DNA from: an uncultured Mesorhizobium sp.
GTDB taxonomy: Bacteria; Pseudomonadota; Alphaproteobacteria; Rhizobiales; Rhizobiaceae
Assembly (NCBI GenBank): GCA_937958475.1
Contig: CALFXR010000027.1
Coordinates: forward strand, 1-41,102
DNA: 41,102 bases
Reading direction: 5' to 3'
A program made the position numbers and the translations under genes. Below, piece after piece: positions 1 to 9,211 of this stretch; positions within the stretch are counted from its first letter, which is position 1; each line of letters starts with the position of its first letter. Under the pieces are notes generated by a model. The model did no database searches. It was not told the DNA's origin and worked only from the letters and a program-made list of their open reading frames with translations.

Positions 1-18
1 GAAGAGGTCGGTGTTCAT
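1..18 (-). CDS. possible 5' end of a gene leaving the window
   Basis: The reverse strand reads ATG AAC ACC GAC CTC TTC (MNTDLF) from position 18 to the window edge. A purine-rich AGGGAGA stretch sits a few bases upstream of the ATG, as expected for a ribosome binding site. Only six codons are visible, so no product can be named. If real, the gene is divergent from the CHAT gene, and the 170 bases between them would carry both promoters. Confidence 0.3.
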
Positions 19-188
19 GGATATCTCCCTGGACTGTCGGAGATCGAACGCCGGAGCGGGTGACGGGTTCCCGCCGGGCCGGTCGGTTGCCGCTGCCGGA
101 ATGCTGCACCGGGCGCGGGCAAAGACTTGCCGCATTCCGCTTCCATCGTAGTCTAGGGTAATGGGAACTCCGCTGAGGAGGCGGGACC

Positions 189-1883
189 TTGGGGCATTTC
201 TGGTCGGGCGCCCTTCGTCCGAAGATTATGGGCTTCGCCGCGATCCTGCTGGCGACGGCCATTTCCGCGGCGGCGGCCGGGCCGGCCGCCGATCCGGGTC
301 CTGACGCCTATCGCGAGAACGCCTTCGAGGCGATGCAGTGGGCGATGCTGTCGTCGGCGGGTAACGCCGTGCAGCAATTGGGCCTGCGCGCCGCCGCCGG
401 CTCGCCGGAGCTGGCGGATCTCGTCCGGCGCCGGCAGGACATGCTGGCCCTGGTCGACGATCGCGAGAAGAAGCTCGCGCAACTCGATACGCAGGGCACC
501 GCCTCGCAGGAGGATGCCGCCGTCAGGCTGCGCGGCGAGATCGATTCGCTGATCGCGGAGTTGCAGGGCATCGACGAGACGCTGAAGGCCGGATTCCCGC
601 GCTACAGCGAGTTGTCCAATCCCGCACCCCTGAAGGTCGCCGAGGTGCAGGCCCTGCTCGAAGACGACGAGGCGCTGCTCGTCGTCTTCGCCGGCAAGTT
701 CAACGTCTACACGATGGCCATCGGCAAGAAGGCGGTCGACTGGAGCCAGGCCGTGTACGGCGCCGCGACGCTCGCCGACGACGTCGCGCAGCTGCGCCTC
801 CAGCTCGATCCGAACGCCGCGACGAACCGCGGCGCGGCGCCGATCGGCGGGAAGGACGAGACGCCGCGGGTCGCCCGCTTCGACCGGTTCCGCGCCCATC
901 TGCTCTACAGCGAACTCGTCGCGCCGGTCGCGCATGTCCTCGCCGGCGCGCGGCACGTCTTCACCGTCGCCGACGGCCCGCTGTCGGGCCTGCCTTTCGC
1001 CGTGCTTGTCACAGAGCCGCCCAGGGGCGACGACACCGATGCCGCCGCGATGCGCGATACGGCCTGGATGATCCGCCGCTTCGCCATGACGACGCTGCCG
1101 TCGGTGAGCAGCCTCGCGGTCATCCGCCGGTTTCCGCCCGCCGAGCCGGCGGCTTCGGCAAGGCCCTTCGTCGGTTTCGGCGCGCCCGACTTCGACGGCA
1201 GCCAGGCGCAGGCGGTGGCCGCCGCCGGCCCGGTCTCCTTCTTCCGCGGCGCGCTCGCCAATCTCGACGCCGTGCGCAACCTGCCGGCGCTGCCGCAGAC
1301 CGGTCCGGAGCTGCGCCAGCTGGCGGCCGAGCTCGGTGCCGGCGACGAAGCGTTGTTCATCGGGCCGAGGGCGACGGAGCGCGCGGTGCGCGGAACCGAC
1401 CTCGCCGACGTGCGCATCCTCGCCTTCGCCACCCACGGCCTGCTCTCCGGCGATCTCCAGGGCCTCGCCGAGCCGGCGCTCGCCTTCTCGCCGCCCGAGA
1501 CCGCGACCGCCGACGACGACGGGCTGCTGACGGCCTCGGAAGTGTCCGAACTCCGGCTTTCGGCCGAATGGGTCATCCTGTCCGCCTGCAACACGGCGGG
1601 CGGCGACGGCCGCGCCGACGGCGAAGGACTGTCCGGCCTGGCGCGTGCCTTCCTCTATGCCGGCGCCCGCGCCATCCTCGCCTCGCACTGGCCGGTGCGC
1701 GACGACGCGGCCGCCTATCTCACCACCCGCACGATCGGCGCCCTGAAGGCCGGTGGGCATCAGCGCCGATCCGAAGCCTTGCAGCTCGCCATGCTGTCGC
1801 TGATGCAGGACGCCGGCGATCCGTCGCTGGCCCATCCGTCGGCCTGGGCGCCGTTCGTGGTGGTGGGGGAGGGCGGCTACTGA
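189..1883 (+). CDS. secreted CHAT-domain (caspase-like) protein
   Basis: 564 residues if begun at the TTG at 189, which has an AGGAGG ribosome binding site at 176-181 with 7-base spacing. An ATG at 228 is the alternative start. Either way the N-terminus is a signal peptide (hydrophobic core FAAILLATAISAAAA), so the protein is probably exported. The C-terminal part (about 300-560) is a CHAT domain, a caspase/separase-like fold: the dyad is visible as H416 in FATHG and C467 in LSACNTAGG, followed by LARAFLYAGARAILASHWPV. The middle (about 100-135) looks helical and charged. The stop overlaps the start of the next, TPR-like gene by one base (TGATG), so the two are probably translationally coupled and may act as a pair. 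CHAT proteins are known as peptidases or scaffolds; the substrate here is unknown. Confidence 0.85.
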   Translation: MGHFWSGALRPKIMGFAAILLATAISAAAAGPAADPGPDAYRENAFEAMQWAMLSSAGNAVQQLGLRAAAGSPELADLVRRRQDMLALVDDREKKLAQLDTQGTASQEDAAVRLRGEIDSLIAELQGIDETLKAGFPRYSELSNPAPLKVAEVQALLEDDEALLVVFAGKFNVYTMAIGKKAVDWSQAVYGAATLADDVAQLRLQLDPNAATNRGAAPIGGKDETPRVARFDRFRAHLLYSELVAPVAHVLAGARHVFTVADGPLSGLPFAVLVTEPPRGDDTDAAAMRDTAWMIRRFAMTTLPSVSSLAVIRRFPPAEPAASARPFVGFGAPDFDGSQAQAVAAAGPVSFFRGALANLDAVRNLPALPQTGPELRQLAAELGAGDEALFIGPRATERAVRGTDLADVRILAFATHGLLSGDLQGLAEPALAFSPPETATADDDGLLTASEVSELRLSAEWVILSACNTAGGDGRADGEGLSGLARAFLYAGARAILASHWPVRDDAAAYLTTRTIGALKAGGHQRRSEALQLAMLSLMQDAGDPSLAHPSAWAPFVVVGEGGY

Positions 1884-3304
1884 TGCGCCTTCTCCGCACG
1901 CTAACGGCTGTCCTGCCTCTTCTCGCCGTTCTTCCGGCCGCGGCCGACCACATCGATCCGTTCGAAGTCATGCAGGAGGCGGTGAAGGCCTATGAGAAGA
2001 GCGAGCGCTACTCCGATGCGCGCGCCGTGCTCAGCAAGGCCCTGCGCGAGGCCGCCCATGGCGGCAGCCTGGATCCGGCCTTCGCCATGCTCTACGCCAT
2101 GTATGCCGACACGGCCCGCTTCGATGGGAACCCGTCCTTCGCGCTGCAGCTGACCGACGAGGGCCTCGCGCTCGCCCTCAGCGTGCCGGAACCCGACGCC
2201 GACGTGAAGAACATGCTCCTCGTCTCGCGCGCCTACGCACTGGCCGATCTCGGCCACTACGCCGAGGCGATCGAGACCGTGCGCATCACGGCGTTGTGGA
2301 TGGGCGAGCGGTTCGGCGAAGCAAACCGCAAGGGACTCGAGGACGAGGCGGCGGCATGGGCGCAAAAGCTCGCCAGCGACGATCCCAGGGTCTGGAACGC
2401 TCCGGTCGCCGAACTGGCGATCAAGCTGCTCGACCAGGCGCAGGACGCGTTGAACGCCTACGACACGGCGAGGGCGATCACGCTCGCCTCGCGCGCCATC
2501 CTGCCGGACGGCACCGCGGTCGGCAGCACCGACGTCCTCTATATCAACGCCAGGGCGCACACGCTCGTCGGCGCTGCCTACGGTGTCGAAGGCCGCCCGG
2601 CGGCCGCCATCGTGGCGCTGCGCCGCGCCGCCGACCTTCTCTGCGCCGAACCGTGGGACGGCAAGGCCCCGGCCGCCCTGCTGCCGCTCGTGCACGACTA
2701 TCCGGCGACCCGCGACGTCGCCTGGGACAGCTTCAGCTATCTCGCCTCCAACGCCGTCACGGTCGGCGATCACGCGCTCGCCCTTGCCGCGCTGGACACG
2801 GTCGACGACCTCGCCGACAACCCCGCGCGGCGCTTCGCGCTGATGGTCCAGCGCGCCGGGATCACCTTCATCCGCAAGGACTACCGCGAGGCGGAGAGGA
2901 TATTCCTCGAGAGCGGCCGCGACGCCGAGGCGGCCGGCGACCGCATCAACGCGTCGCTCGCACATTTCTACCTGGCGATCGCGCGGCTCTATCTCGCCGA
3001 GGGCGACGCGGTCGCGCCCGCCAGGGCGGTCCTGGCGAAAGCGGCGGAGGAAGCCGCGGACGTCGCGTCCGGCGACCTGCAGATGCGCCAGTATGTGCTG
3101 ACCACGGCGACGCGCATGCTGTTCATGCAGTCGTTCAGCCATGCCGACGCGCTCCCCGTGGCCGAGCCCGCCTTCGCCGCCTTCAAGGCGCGGCAGTCGG
3201 CGCTCGGCGGCTACGATGCGGGACAGGAAGCCGCGCGCCGCGACCAGCGCAGCTTCCTCGACATCTACATCGGCGCGAACTTCGCCGCGGCGAAGGGGAA
3301 TTGA
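1883..3304 (+). CDS. secreted tetratricopeptide-like repeat protein, partner of CHAT protein
   Basis: 473 residues from the ATG at 1883, which shares its A with the TGA of the CHAT gene. The start MRLLRTLTAVLPLLAVLPAAA is a good signal peptide, ending near residue 21. The rest is almost wholly alpha-helical in character, with repeated Ala/Leu/Tyr patterns such as YAEAIETV, AAIVALRRAADLL, DYREAERIFLESG and HFYLAIARLYLAEGD, as in degenerate TPR helix pairs. No catalytic motif is evident. TPR modules commonly present or recruit substrates for CHAT proteins, either fused or from adjacent genes. Here both are predicted periplasmic, so a cell-envelope role is more likely than a cytoplasmic immune one. 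That role is inference. Confidence 0.75.
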   Translation: MRLLRTLTAVLPLLAVLPAAADHIDPFEVMQEAVKAYEKSERYSDARAVLSKALREAAHGGSLDPAFAMLYAMYADTARFDGNPSFALQLTDEGLALALSVPEPDADVKNMLLVSRAYALADLGHYAEAIETVRITALWMGERFGEANRKGLEDEAAAWAQKLASDDPRVWNAPVAELAIKLLDQAQDALNAYDTARAITLASRAILPDGTAVGSTDVLYINARAHTLVGAAYGVEGRPAAAIVALRRAADLLCAEPWDGKAPAALLPLVHDYPATRDVAWDSFSYLASNAVTVGDHALALAALDTVDDLADNPARRFALMVQRAGITFIRKDYREAERIFLESGRDAEAAGDRINASLAHFYLAIARLYLAEGDAVAPARAVLAKAAEEAADVASGDLQMRQYVLTTATRMLFMQSFSHADALPVAEPAFAAFKARQSALGGYDAGQEAARRDQRSFLDIYIGANFAAAKGN

Positions 3305-3310
3305 GCCGAC

Positions 3311-4897
3311 TCAGCCGCCCATCCCGGAGCGGGGCAGGCGGATCTGTTCGCCGAAGCGCTGGCGCAGCCAATCGTCGATCGCCTTCGGCACGTGGCGCGG
3401 GAAGCGCGTGGCGAGGATCTTCCGCTTTTCCTCGATGGCGCGCGACAGGATGTCCGGCCGTCCCTTCTCGTTCCACTCCTTGGGCGAGAAGCGGTCGCCG
3501 ATCGCGGGATAGAAATATTCGGTCTGCATCAGCCTGAGCGTCTGCTCGTTGCCGAGATAGTGCCCGGGGCCCTTCAGGCAGACGTCGGCGATCGTGTCGA
3601 TCGACAGCGCGGCGTCCGACACCTCGATGCCCCGCACGCAGCGCAGGCAGTGGCCGATCATGTCGTTGTCGATGATCAGGCTCTCCAGGCAGAAGCCGAG
3701 CAGCGAGGCGTGCATGCCGGCCGACTCGTAGATCAGGTTGAGGCCGGAGAGGCCGGCCATGACGTTGGTGATGCCCTTCTCGTAGCCCGACTGGATGTCG
3801 GGAAGCTTGGAATCGGCCATGCCCGCGGCCGATCCGCCGGGCAGGTCGTAGAACTGCGCCATCTGCGCGCAGGCCGCCGTCAGCAGCGCCTGCTCGGCCG
3901 AACCGCCCGACATCGCCCCGGTCCTGAGGTCGGAGACGAAAGGCCAGGTGCCGAAGATCGCCGGGTGGCCGGGTTTCAGCGCGTTGACGTAGACGAGGCC
4001 GGCGAGCACCTCGGCCACCGCCTGCACGACGGCGCCGGCGATCGCGGCGGGCGCCGTGGCGCCGGCTTGTCCTGCCGACAGGAGCAGGATCGGGATGCCG
4101 CCTTCCACGCACGCCTCGAGCACGCCGCAGGCGTCCTCGGCGAACTTCATCGGCGGCACGACGAAGCAGTTGGAGTTGGACACGAACGGCCGCGCACGGA
4201 AATTTTCCTCGCCGCCGGCGATCGCGTAGAGCATCTCCAAGGCCGGGGCGACGTTCTCGCGCACGGTGAACGACGTGCCGACGTGCTTCGACGTTCCCAT
4301 CACGCAGGCGTAGAGCGTGTTGATGTCCATCTCCAGCGGGTCGGGAATGTCGCGCGGCACCATCGGGCGCTGGAAGAAGTGGATGTTGTCGAGGCCGTCG
4401 ACGATGCGCGCGGCGTCGTAGATGTCCTGCAGCAGCGACTCGCGGTACTCGCGCTTCTCGACGTCGACCAGGTGCACGGCCGCGCCGGCCGTACCGTAGT
4501 GGACGCGTGTGCCCTGCACGGTCATGTCGTGGCGCGGGTCCTGGCCGTATAGCGTGAAGTTGCGCGCGGCATTCTTTATCGTGTCGAGGACGAGGCCGCG
4601 GGGGAAGCGGATGCGGCCGTCCTCGCCATGGGACGCGCCGACGCGCGTCAGCGCCTCGATGCAGCTCGGGATGGCGTTGGCGAAGCCGATGGTCTCGAGG
4701 ATGGTGAGCACCGCCTCGTGGATGCGCTCGAGGTCGTTCTGCGACAGCGGCTTGTAGGTGCCGCCCGAAAGGCCCGGCCGCACCGGCCGGACGTCCTCGG
4801 CCAGCGGCGCCGCCCTCAATGCTCGGCGCGCCTCGCGCCCACCCGAGCGGCGCGATCCGCGATCCGCCGTGTCCGACTGCTCGATTGCAACCGACAT
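3311..4897 (-). CDS. MttB-family (trimethylamine/betaine-type) corrinoid methyltransferase
   Basis: 528 residues, the usual length for the MttB superfamily. It reads through without an in-frame amber codon, so this is a non-pyrrolysine member like the glycine betaine methyltransferases rather than true MttB. Family features are LSQNDLERIHEAVLTILETIG near residue 50, HYGTAGAAVHLVD near 133, and the Gly-rich barrel segments SAGQAGATAPAAIAGAV and FGTWPFVSDLRTGAMSGGSAEQALL. About the first 45 residues are a low-complexity Arg/Ala-rich tail not needed for the fold. Family members move a methyl group from a quaternary or tertiary amine to a corrinoid protein. No corrinoid protein or methyltransferase activator is encoded nearby, so partner and substrate are open. 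The ATG has GGAG about 8 bases upstream. A MocR gene lies directly upstream. Confidence 0.85.
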   Translation of the reverse strand: MSVAIEQSDTADRGSRRSGGREARRALRAAPLAEDVRPVRPGLSGGTYKPLSQNDLERIHEAVLTILETIGFANAIPSCIEALTRVGASHGEDGRIRFPRGLVLDTIKNAARNFTLYGQDPRHDMTVQGTRVHYGTAGAAVHLVDVEKREYRESLLQDIYDAARIVDGLDNIHFFQRPMVPRDIPDPLEMDINTLYACVMGTSKHVGTSFTVRENVAPALEMLYAIAGGEENFRARPFVSNSNCFVVPPMKFAEDACGVLEACVEGGIPILLLSAGQAGATAPAAIAGAVVQAVAEVLAGLVYVNALKPGHPAIFGTWPFVSDLRTGAMSGGSAEQALLTAACAQMAQFYDLPGGSAAGMADSKLPDIQSGYEKGITNVMAGLSGLNLIYESAGMHASLLGFCLESLIIDNDMIGHCLRCVRGIEVSDAALSIDTIADVCLKGPGHYLGNEQTLRLMQTEYFYPAIGDRFSPKEWNEKGRPDILSRAIEEKRKILATRFPRHVPKAIDDWLRQRFGEQIRLPRSGMGG

Positions 4898-4996
4898 CCA
4901 GTCACTCCGTCATTGTCGCGGTCACCCGCGCCGCAGGCCGGCGTCGGTCCGCTCAGTTCCCCGAATACCGTGGACTATGCTCTTGCCGGCTATCAC

Positions 4997-5040
4997 GCAT
5001 ATGGACCACCCAACACGGCCAAATATGCCAGGAATATGCC
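4997..5040. promoter_or_regulatory. candidate MocR operator: repeated ATATGC half-sites
   Basis: Between the MocR gene and mttB, AATATGCC occurs at 5022-5029 and again at 5033-5040 (11 bp apart, about one helical turn), with the inverted half-site GCATAT at 4997-5002. This 177-bp gap is the only AT-richer stretch in the neighbourhood and lies 100-145 bases upstream of the mttB start. MocR proteins often bind direct repeats near their own or adjacent genes. That this one binds here is inference. Confidence 0.35.
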
Positions 5041-5074
5041 GTTCTTGCGCCCTGTCGACAGCGGCGGTGCCTCC

Positions 5075-6568
5075 TCAGGCCGCCGCCGGACGCCGTCCGG
5101 CCGCAGTGGCCAGCTCGCGGATGCCGGGCTCGATGTGCTGCAGCGCGATCGACGAGATGCCCAGGCGCAGGAAGCGCGTCGGCCGGTCGGCCCGGTCGAA
5201 GAAGCGGTCGCCGGGCTCGATGATGACGCTGCGCGCCGCCGCCGCCTCGGCGAGCGAACGCGCGTCGATGCCGCGAGGGCCCTCGAGCCAGAGCGAGGTA
5301 CCGCCGGCCGAATTGGTCGACTGCCATTCGGGCAGGAACGCCGAGATCGCCTGGACGAGGCGCTTGCGCCGCTCCTCGAAGGCCGACGACAGGCGGCGCA
5401 CCAGCGCCTCGTGATGGCCGAGCGACAGGAACAAGGCGACGGCGCGCTGGTTGTTGGCCGGCGGGTGCCTGAGCATGAAGCGGCGCAGCGCGCGCAGCTC
5501 GGCGATCAGGTCGGCGGAGGCGACGATGTAGCCGAGCCTCAGCCCCGGCGCGAGCGTCTTCGACATCGAGCCGACGTAGACGACGCGGCCGGTGCGGTCG
5601 AGGCTCTTCAGCGCCTGCTGCGGCGACTCGTCGAGGAGCTGGCTGTCGTAGCCGTCCTCGATGACGATCTGGTCGTTGGTCTGGGCCCGCAGGAGCAGGT
5701 CCTGCCGCCGCTCCGCCGACAGCGGCACCATGGTCGGGCAATGGTGGCTGGGGGTGACGAAGACGAACCCGGCATCCGACGGAATCGCTGACGTTACAAT
5801 GCCTTGGCTGTCGACCGGGGTGGCGGCGATGTCGGCTCCGGCGAGGCGGAAGATCGAGCGCGCGTCGGGATAGCCGGGGTCTTCCATGGCCACCTTCGAC
5901 CCCTTGCTCATCAGCAGCGTGGCCAGCATGTACAGCGCGTTCTGCGCGCCCAGCGTGACGATGATCTCGTCGGGATTGGCGAAGATGCCGCGCCGCGGCA
6001 AGAGCCGCGCCTGGATCTGCTCGATCAGCAGCGGATCGTCGCGGTCGACCATGTCGGCCGCCCAGTTGCGGATCTCGAGCACGGCGAGCGCCATGCGGTT
6101 GCATTCGCGCCATTCGGCGGTCGGGAACAGCGCCGGGTCGAACTGGCCGTAGACGAAGGGATACGAGCACTTGATCCAGTTCTCGTTCTTGGCCGGTCGC
6201 GGCATGTCGCTCGCCGTGATGCGCCGCCGCGACTTCCAGTCCACCTCTCCGGCCTGCTCCGCCGTCTTCTGCGACGGCTTCGCCGGCGTCGTCAGCACCT
6301 CGGGATTGACGAAGTGGCCGCGGCGCTCCTTGGCGATGAGGAAGCCCTGGTCGACCAGCTGCTGGAAGGCGAGCACCACCGTGCCGCGCGCCACGCCCAG
6401 CTTCTCGGCGAGGATGCGACAGGACGGCAGCGGCATCGAGGCGGCGATCTGCCGGTCGAGGATCGCGGCGACGATCGCCTGGCGGATCTGCGCCTGGAGC
6501 GTCTGCCCGGACTCCGCTGAAATGCGGAATAGCCCGCTCCAGATGGCGGAATCGTTTCGCTGCGACAT
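5075..6568 (-). CDS. MocR-type regulator: GntR winged helix fused to class I aminotransferase domain
   Basis: 497 residues, normal for MocR proteins. Residues about 12-85 form a GntR winged helix (QIRQAIVAAILDRQI, then LAEKLGVARGTVVLAFQQLVDQGFL). The rest is a fold-type I aminotransferase domain whose PLP lysine is K337 in GSMSKTLAPGLRLGYIV; the family's N-D/Y cofactor segment is seen in TLGAQNALYMLATLLM and EDGYDSQL. Such proteins usually sense PLP adducts or amino compounds rather than catalyse transamination. The gene is divergent from pgi and sits upstream of and co-directional with mttB, so control of the methyltransferase gene is the natural guess. Confidence 0.88.
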   Translation of the reverse strand: MSQRNDSAIWSGLFRISAESGQTLQAQIRQAIVAAILDRQIAASMPLPSCRILAEKLGVARGTVVLAFQQLVDQGFLIAKERRGHFVNPEVLTTPAKPSQKTAEQAGEVDWKSRRRITASDMPRPAKNENWIKCSYPFVYGQFDPALFPTAEWRECNRMALAVLEIRNWAADMVDRDDPLLIEQIQARLLPRRGIFANPDEIIVTLGAQNALYMLATLLMSKGSKVAMEDPGYPDARSIFRLAGADIAATPVDSQGIVTSAIPSDAGFVFVTPSHHCPTMVPLSAERRQDLLLRAQTNDQIVIEDGYDSQLLDESPQQALKSLDRTGRVVYVGSMSKTLAPGLRLGYIVASADLIAELRALRRFMLRHPPANNQRAVALFLSLGHHEALVRRLSSAFEERRKRLVQAISAFLPEWQSTNSAGGTSLWLEGPRGIDARSLAEAAAARSVIIEPGDRFFDRADRPTRFLRLGISSIALQHIEPGIRELATAAGRRPAAA

Positions 6569-6650
6569 GACGCGCCTCCCGGCCGATTCTTGCGATTGTG
6601 GCCTATCGATCAGTATTGCTGGACCAACGTTTTAAACCAATGAATTTTTC

Positions 6651-6662
6651 TGATTGCAATCA
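6651..6662. promoter_or_regulatory. 12-bp perfect palindrome in the MocR/pgi divergent region
   Basis: TGATTGCAATCA is a perfect palindrome inside the AT-rich part of the 240-bp gap between the divergent MocR and pgi starts. Its placement, about 85 bp upstream of the MocR start, suits an operator. No other gene is visible in the gap. Confidence 0.3.
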
Positions 6663-6808
6663 TTTATGCCAGTGAAGGGTTGCTCCTGTGGGCCAGCAGC
6701 CGGCGCGGCCGAAACGGCGCCGCCCCGCCCCGCGCCGCGACCTCCGGCTCTGGTAATTTCCTCCGCCGCGCGATACGGCCTTGCGCGGAGCAACTGGGAG
6801 GGATCCCC

Positions 6809-8449
6809 GTGAGCAGACCTGACTTCGCCCGCCACGTCGAGGCGCTGCGCCGCCGCGCCGCCGCCCCGCTCGACCTGAACGCAGCCTTCGCCGCCGATCC
6901 CGGCCGGTTCGACGCCTTCTCGCTCGACCTCGGCGATCTCCTGCTCGACTGGTCGAAGACCGCCGTCGATGCGGAAACGATGCGGCTGCTGGCCGAACTC
7001 GCCGCCGCCGCCGGCGTCGAGGCGCGCCGCGAGGCGATGTTTGCCGGCGAGCGCATCAACACGACCGAGAACCGCGCGGTACTGCACACGGCGCTGCGCA
7101 ACACGTCGTCCGAGCCGGTCCTCGTCGAGGGTGCCGACGTCATGGGCGACGTGCGCGCGGTGCTTGCCGCCATGGCGGCCTTCGCCGACGGCGTCCGTTC
7201 CGGCACGATCCGCGGTTCGACCGGCAGGCCGATCGCCGACGTCGTCAACATCGGCATCGGCGGCTCCGATCTCGGCCCGGCCATGGCGACGCTGGCGCTG
7301 GCGCCCTATCACGACGGCCCGCGGCTGCACTACGTCTCCAACGTCGACGGCGCGCATATCGCCGACACGCTGAAGGGCCTCGACCCGGCGACGACGCTGT
7401 TCATCGTCGCCTCGAAGACCTTCACCACCGTCGAGACCATGACCAACGCCGCGACCGCGCGCCGCTGGATCGAAGGCGCGCTCGGCGCCGCGGCCGTCGG
7501 CGCCCATTTCGCCGCCGTGTCGACGGCGCTCGACAGGGTCGCCGCCTTCGGCATCGCGCCCGACCGCGTGTTCGGCTTCTGGGACTGGGTCGGCGGCCGC
7601 TATTCGCTGTGGTCGGCGATCGGGCTGCCGGTGATGATCGCCGTGGGCCCGGACGATTTCCGCGCCTTCCTCGCCGGCGCCCACGCCATGGACGTCCATT
7701 TCCGCAATGCGCCCGCACTCGCCAACCTGCCGATGGTGCTCGGCCTCGTAGGCTGGTGGCACCGCGTCGCCTGCGCCTTTCCGGCGCGCGCGGTCATCCC
7801 CTACGACCAGCGGCTCGCCCGCCTGCCGGCCTATCTGCAGCAGCTCGACATGGAATCGAACGGCAAGTCGGTGACCGTCGACGGCGGCCGCGCCGCCACG
7901 CCGACGGGACCGCTGGTCTGGGGCGAGCCCGGCACCAATGGCCAGCACGCCTTCTTCCAGCTGCTGCACCAGGGCACCGACGTCATCCCGGTCGAGTTCC
8001 TCGCCGCGGCCGAGGGCCACGAGCCGGATCTTCGCCACCATCACGACCTCCTGCTCGCCAACTGCCTGGCGCAGTCGCAGGCGCTGATGAAGGGCCGCAC
8101 GCTGGCCGAGGCCGCGGCGCAGATGGCGGCGAAGGGCGCGTCGGCCGAAGAGATCGCCGCCATCGCGCCGCACCGCGTGTTCCCGGGCAACCGGCCGTCG
8201 CTGACCATCCTCTACCGCAAGCTCGACCCGGCGACGCTGGGCAGGCTGATCGCGCTCTACGAGCATCGCGTCTTCGTCGAGGCGCAGCTCTTCGGCATCA
8301 ACGCCTTCGACCAGTGGGGCGTCGAGCTCGGCAAGGAACTCGCCACCAACCTGCTCCCTGTCGTGGAAGGGAAAGCCGACGCCGCGGGGGACGCCTCGAC
8401 GGGCGGCCTCGTCCGGCATATCCATGCCCAGCGCCGGGCGGGGGAGTGA
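6809..8449 (+). CDS. pgi: glucose-6-phosphate isomerase
   Basis: 546 residues from a GTG at 6809 preceded by GGGAGGGA; the reading frame is open further upstream but without a usable ribosome binding site. This matches the length of bacterial Pgi. Recognisable blocks are VVNIGIGGSDLGPAMATLAL (about 146), the PGI signature FGFWDWVGGRYSLWSAIGLP (about 255) with the catalytic Glu region, and GQHAFFQLLHQGTDVIP (about 378) with the catalytic His. It interconverts glucose 6-phosphate and fructose 6-phosphate in the cytoplasm. In Rhizobiales this mainly serves gluconeogenesis and polysaccharide precursors, since sugars go through Entner-Doudoroff. The stop overlaps a GTG of the following HAD gene, so the two form an operon. 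Confidence 0.97.
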   Translation: MSRPDFARHVEALRRRAAAPLDLNAAFAADPGRFDAFSLDLGDLLLDWSKTAVDAETMRLLAELAAAAGVEARREAMFAGERINTTENRAVLHTALRNTSSEPVLVEGADVMGDVRAVLAAMAAFADGVRSGTIRGSTGRPIADVVNIGIGGSDLGPAMATLALAPYHDGPRLHYVSNVDGAHIADTLKGLDPATTLFIVASKTFTTVETMTNAATARRWIEGALGAAAVGAHFAAVSTALDRVAAFGIAPDRVFGFWDWVGGRYSLWSAIGLPVMIAVGPDDFRAFLAGAHAMDVHFRNAPALANLPMVLGLVGWWHRVACAFPARAVIPYDQRLARLPAYLQQLDMESNGKSVTVDGGRAATPTGPLVWGEPGTNGQHAFFQLLHQGTDVIPVEFLAAAEGHEPDLRHHHDLLLANCLAQSQALMKGRTLAEAAAQMAAKGASAEEIAAIAPHRVFPGNRPSLTILYRKLDPATLGRLIALYEHRVFVEAQLFGINAFDQWGVELGKELATNLLPVVEGKADAAGDASTGGLVRHIHAQRRAGE

Positions 8450-8451
8450 TC

Positions 8452-9156
8452 GTGGCCGACATCAAGGGCATCCTGTTCGACAAGGACGGCACGCTGGTCG
8501 ACTTCCAGGCGACCTGGTACGCGATCGGCGACCTGATGGCGCTGCAGGCGGCCGCCGGCGACCGCGCCCATGCCGACGACCTGATGGCGCGCGCCGGCTA
8601 CGACTACGCCAACCACCGCTTCCGCGCCGATTCGGTCTTCGCCGCCGGCACCAATGCCGACATCGTCGCGCTCTGGTATCCCGGCCTCGACGATGCCGGA
8701 CGCCAGGCCATGACGCGGCACTTCGACACGTTCACCGCCGCCGAGGGCGCGCGTCAGTCGGTTCCGCTCGCCGGGTGCCGCGAGGCGGTCGCGGAACTCC
8801 ACCGCCGGGGCTATCGCCTCGGCGTCGCCACCAACGATTCGACGTCGGGCGCCGAGCAGACGCTCGCCGCGCTCGGCATGTCGGCCATGTTCGACGCCGC
8901 CTACGGCTACGACGCCGTCGCCAACCCGAAGCCGGCGCCCGACGCGGTCATCGCCTTTTCCGACCTGACCGGGCTGAAGCCCTCGCAGATCGCCATGGTC
9001 GGCGACAACCGCCACGACCTCGAGATGGCGCGCGCCGCCGGCGTCGGCCTCGCCGTCGGCGTGCTGAGCGGCACCGGCACGCAGGAAACCCTCGCCCGCC
9101 TGGCCGACGTCATCCTCGGCTCGGTGGCGGAACTGCCGGGGTATCTGGCGGGGTAG
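8452..9156 (+). CDS. HAD-superfamily hydrolase, phosphoglycolate-phosphatase-like
   Basis: 234 residues. The GTG at 8452 is preferred because GGGGGAG lies 6 bases upstream; a GTG at 8446 overlapping the pgi stop is the alternative. All four HAD motifs are present: FDKDGTLVDF with nucleophile D10 and D12, VATND in motif II, K160 in NPKPAPD, and GDNRHDLEMA with D185 and D189. The helical cap between motifs I and II matches the Gph/PGMB class. It probably dephosphorylates a small phospho-metabolite. Linkage to pgi is physical; a shared pathway is unproven. Confidence 0.9.
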   Translation: MADIKGILFDKDGTLVDFQATWYAIGDLMALQAAAGDRAHADDLMARAGYDYANHRFRADSVFAAGTNADIVALWYPGLDDAGRQAMTRHFDTFTAAEGARQSVPLAGCREAVAELHRRGYRLGVATNDSTSGAEQTLAALGMSAMFDAAYGYDAVANPKPAPDAVIAFSDLTGLKPSQIAMVGDNRHDLEMARAAGVGLAVGVLSGTGTQETLARLADVILGSVAELPGYLAG

Positions 9157-9211
9157 GGCCTAAGGCAATCGCATCCGGCAATCGCCGTTGCGCTCGGCCT
9201 GCAATACCCCC

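Noticed and set aside
189..3304. CHAT/TPR pair as part of a Craspase-type immune system
   Set aside because: No CRISPR effector is nearby and both proteins carry signal peptides, so a cytoplasmic Cas-linked role is unlikely.
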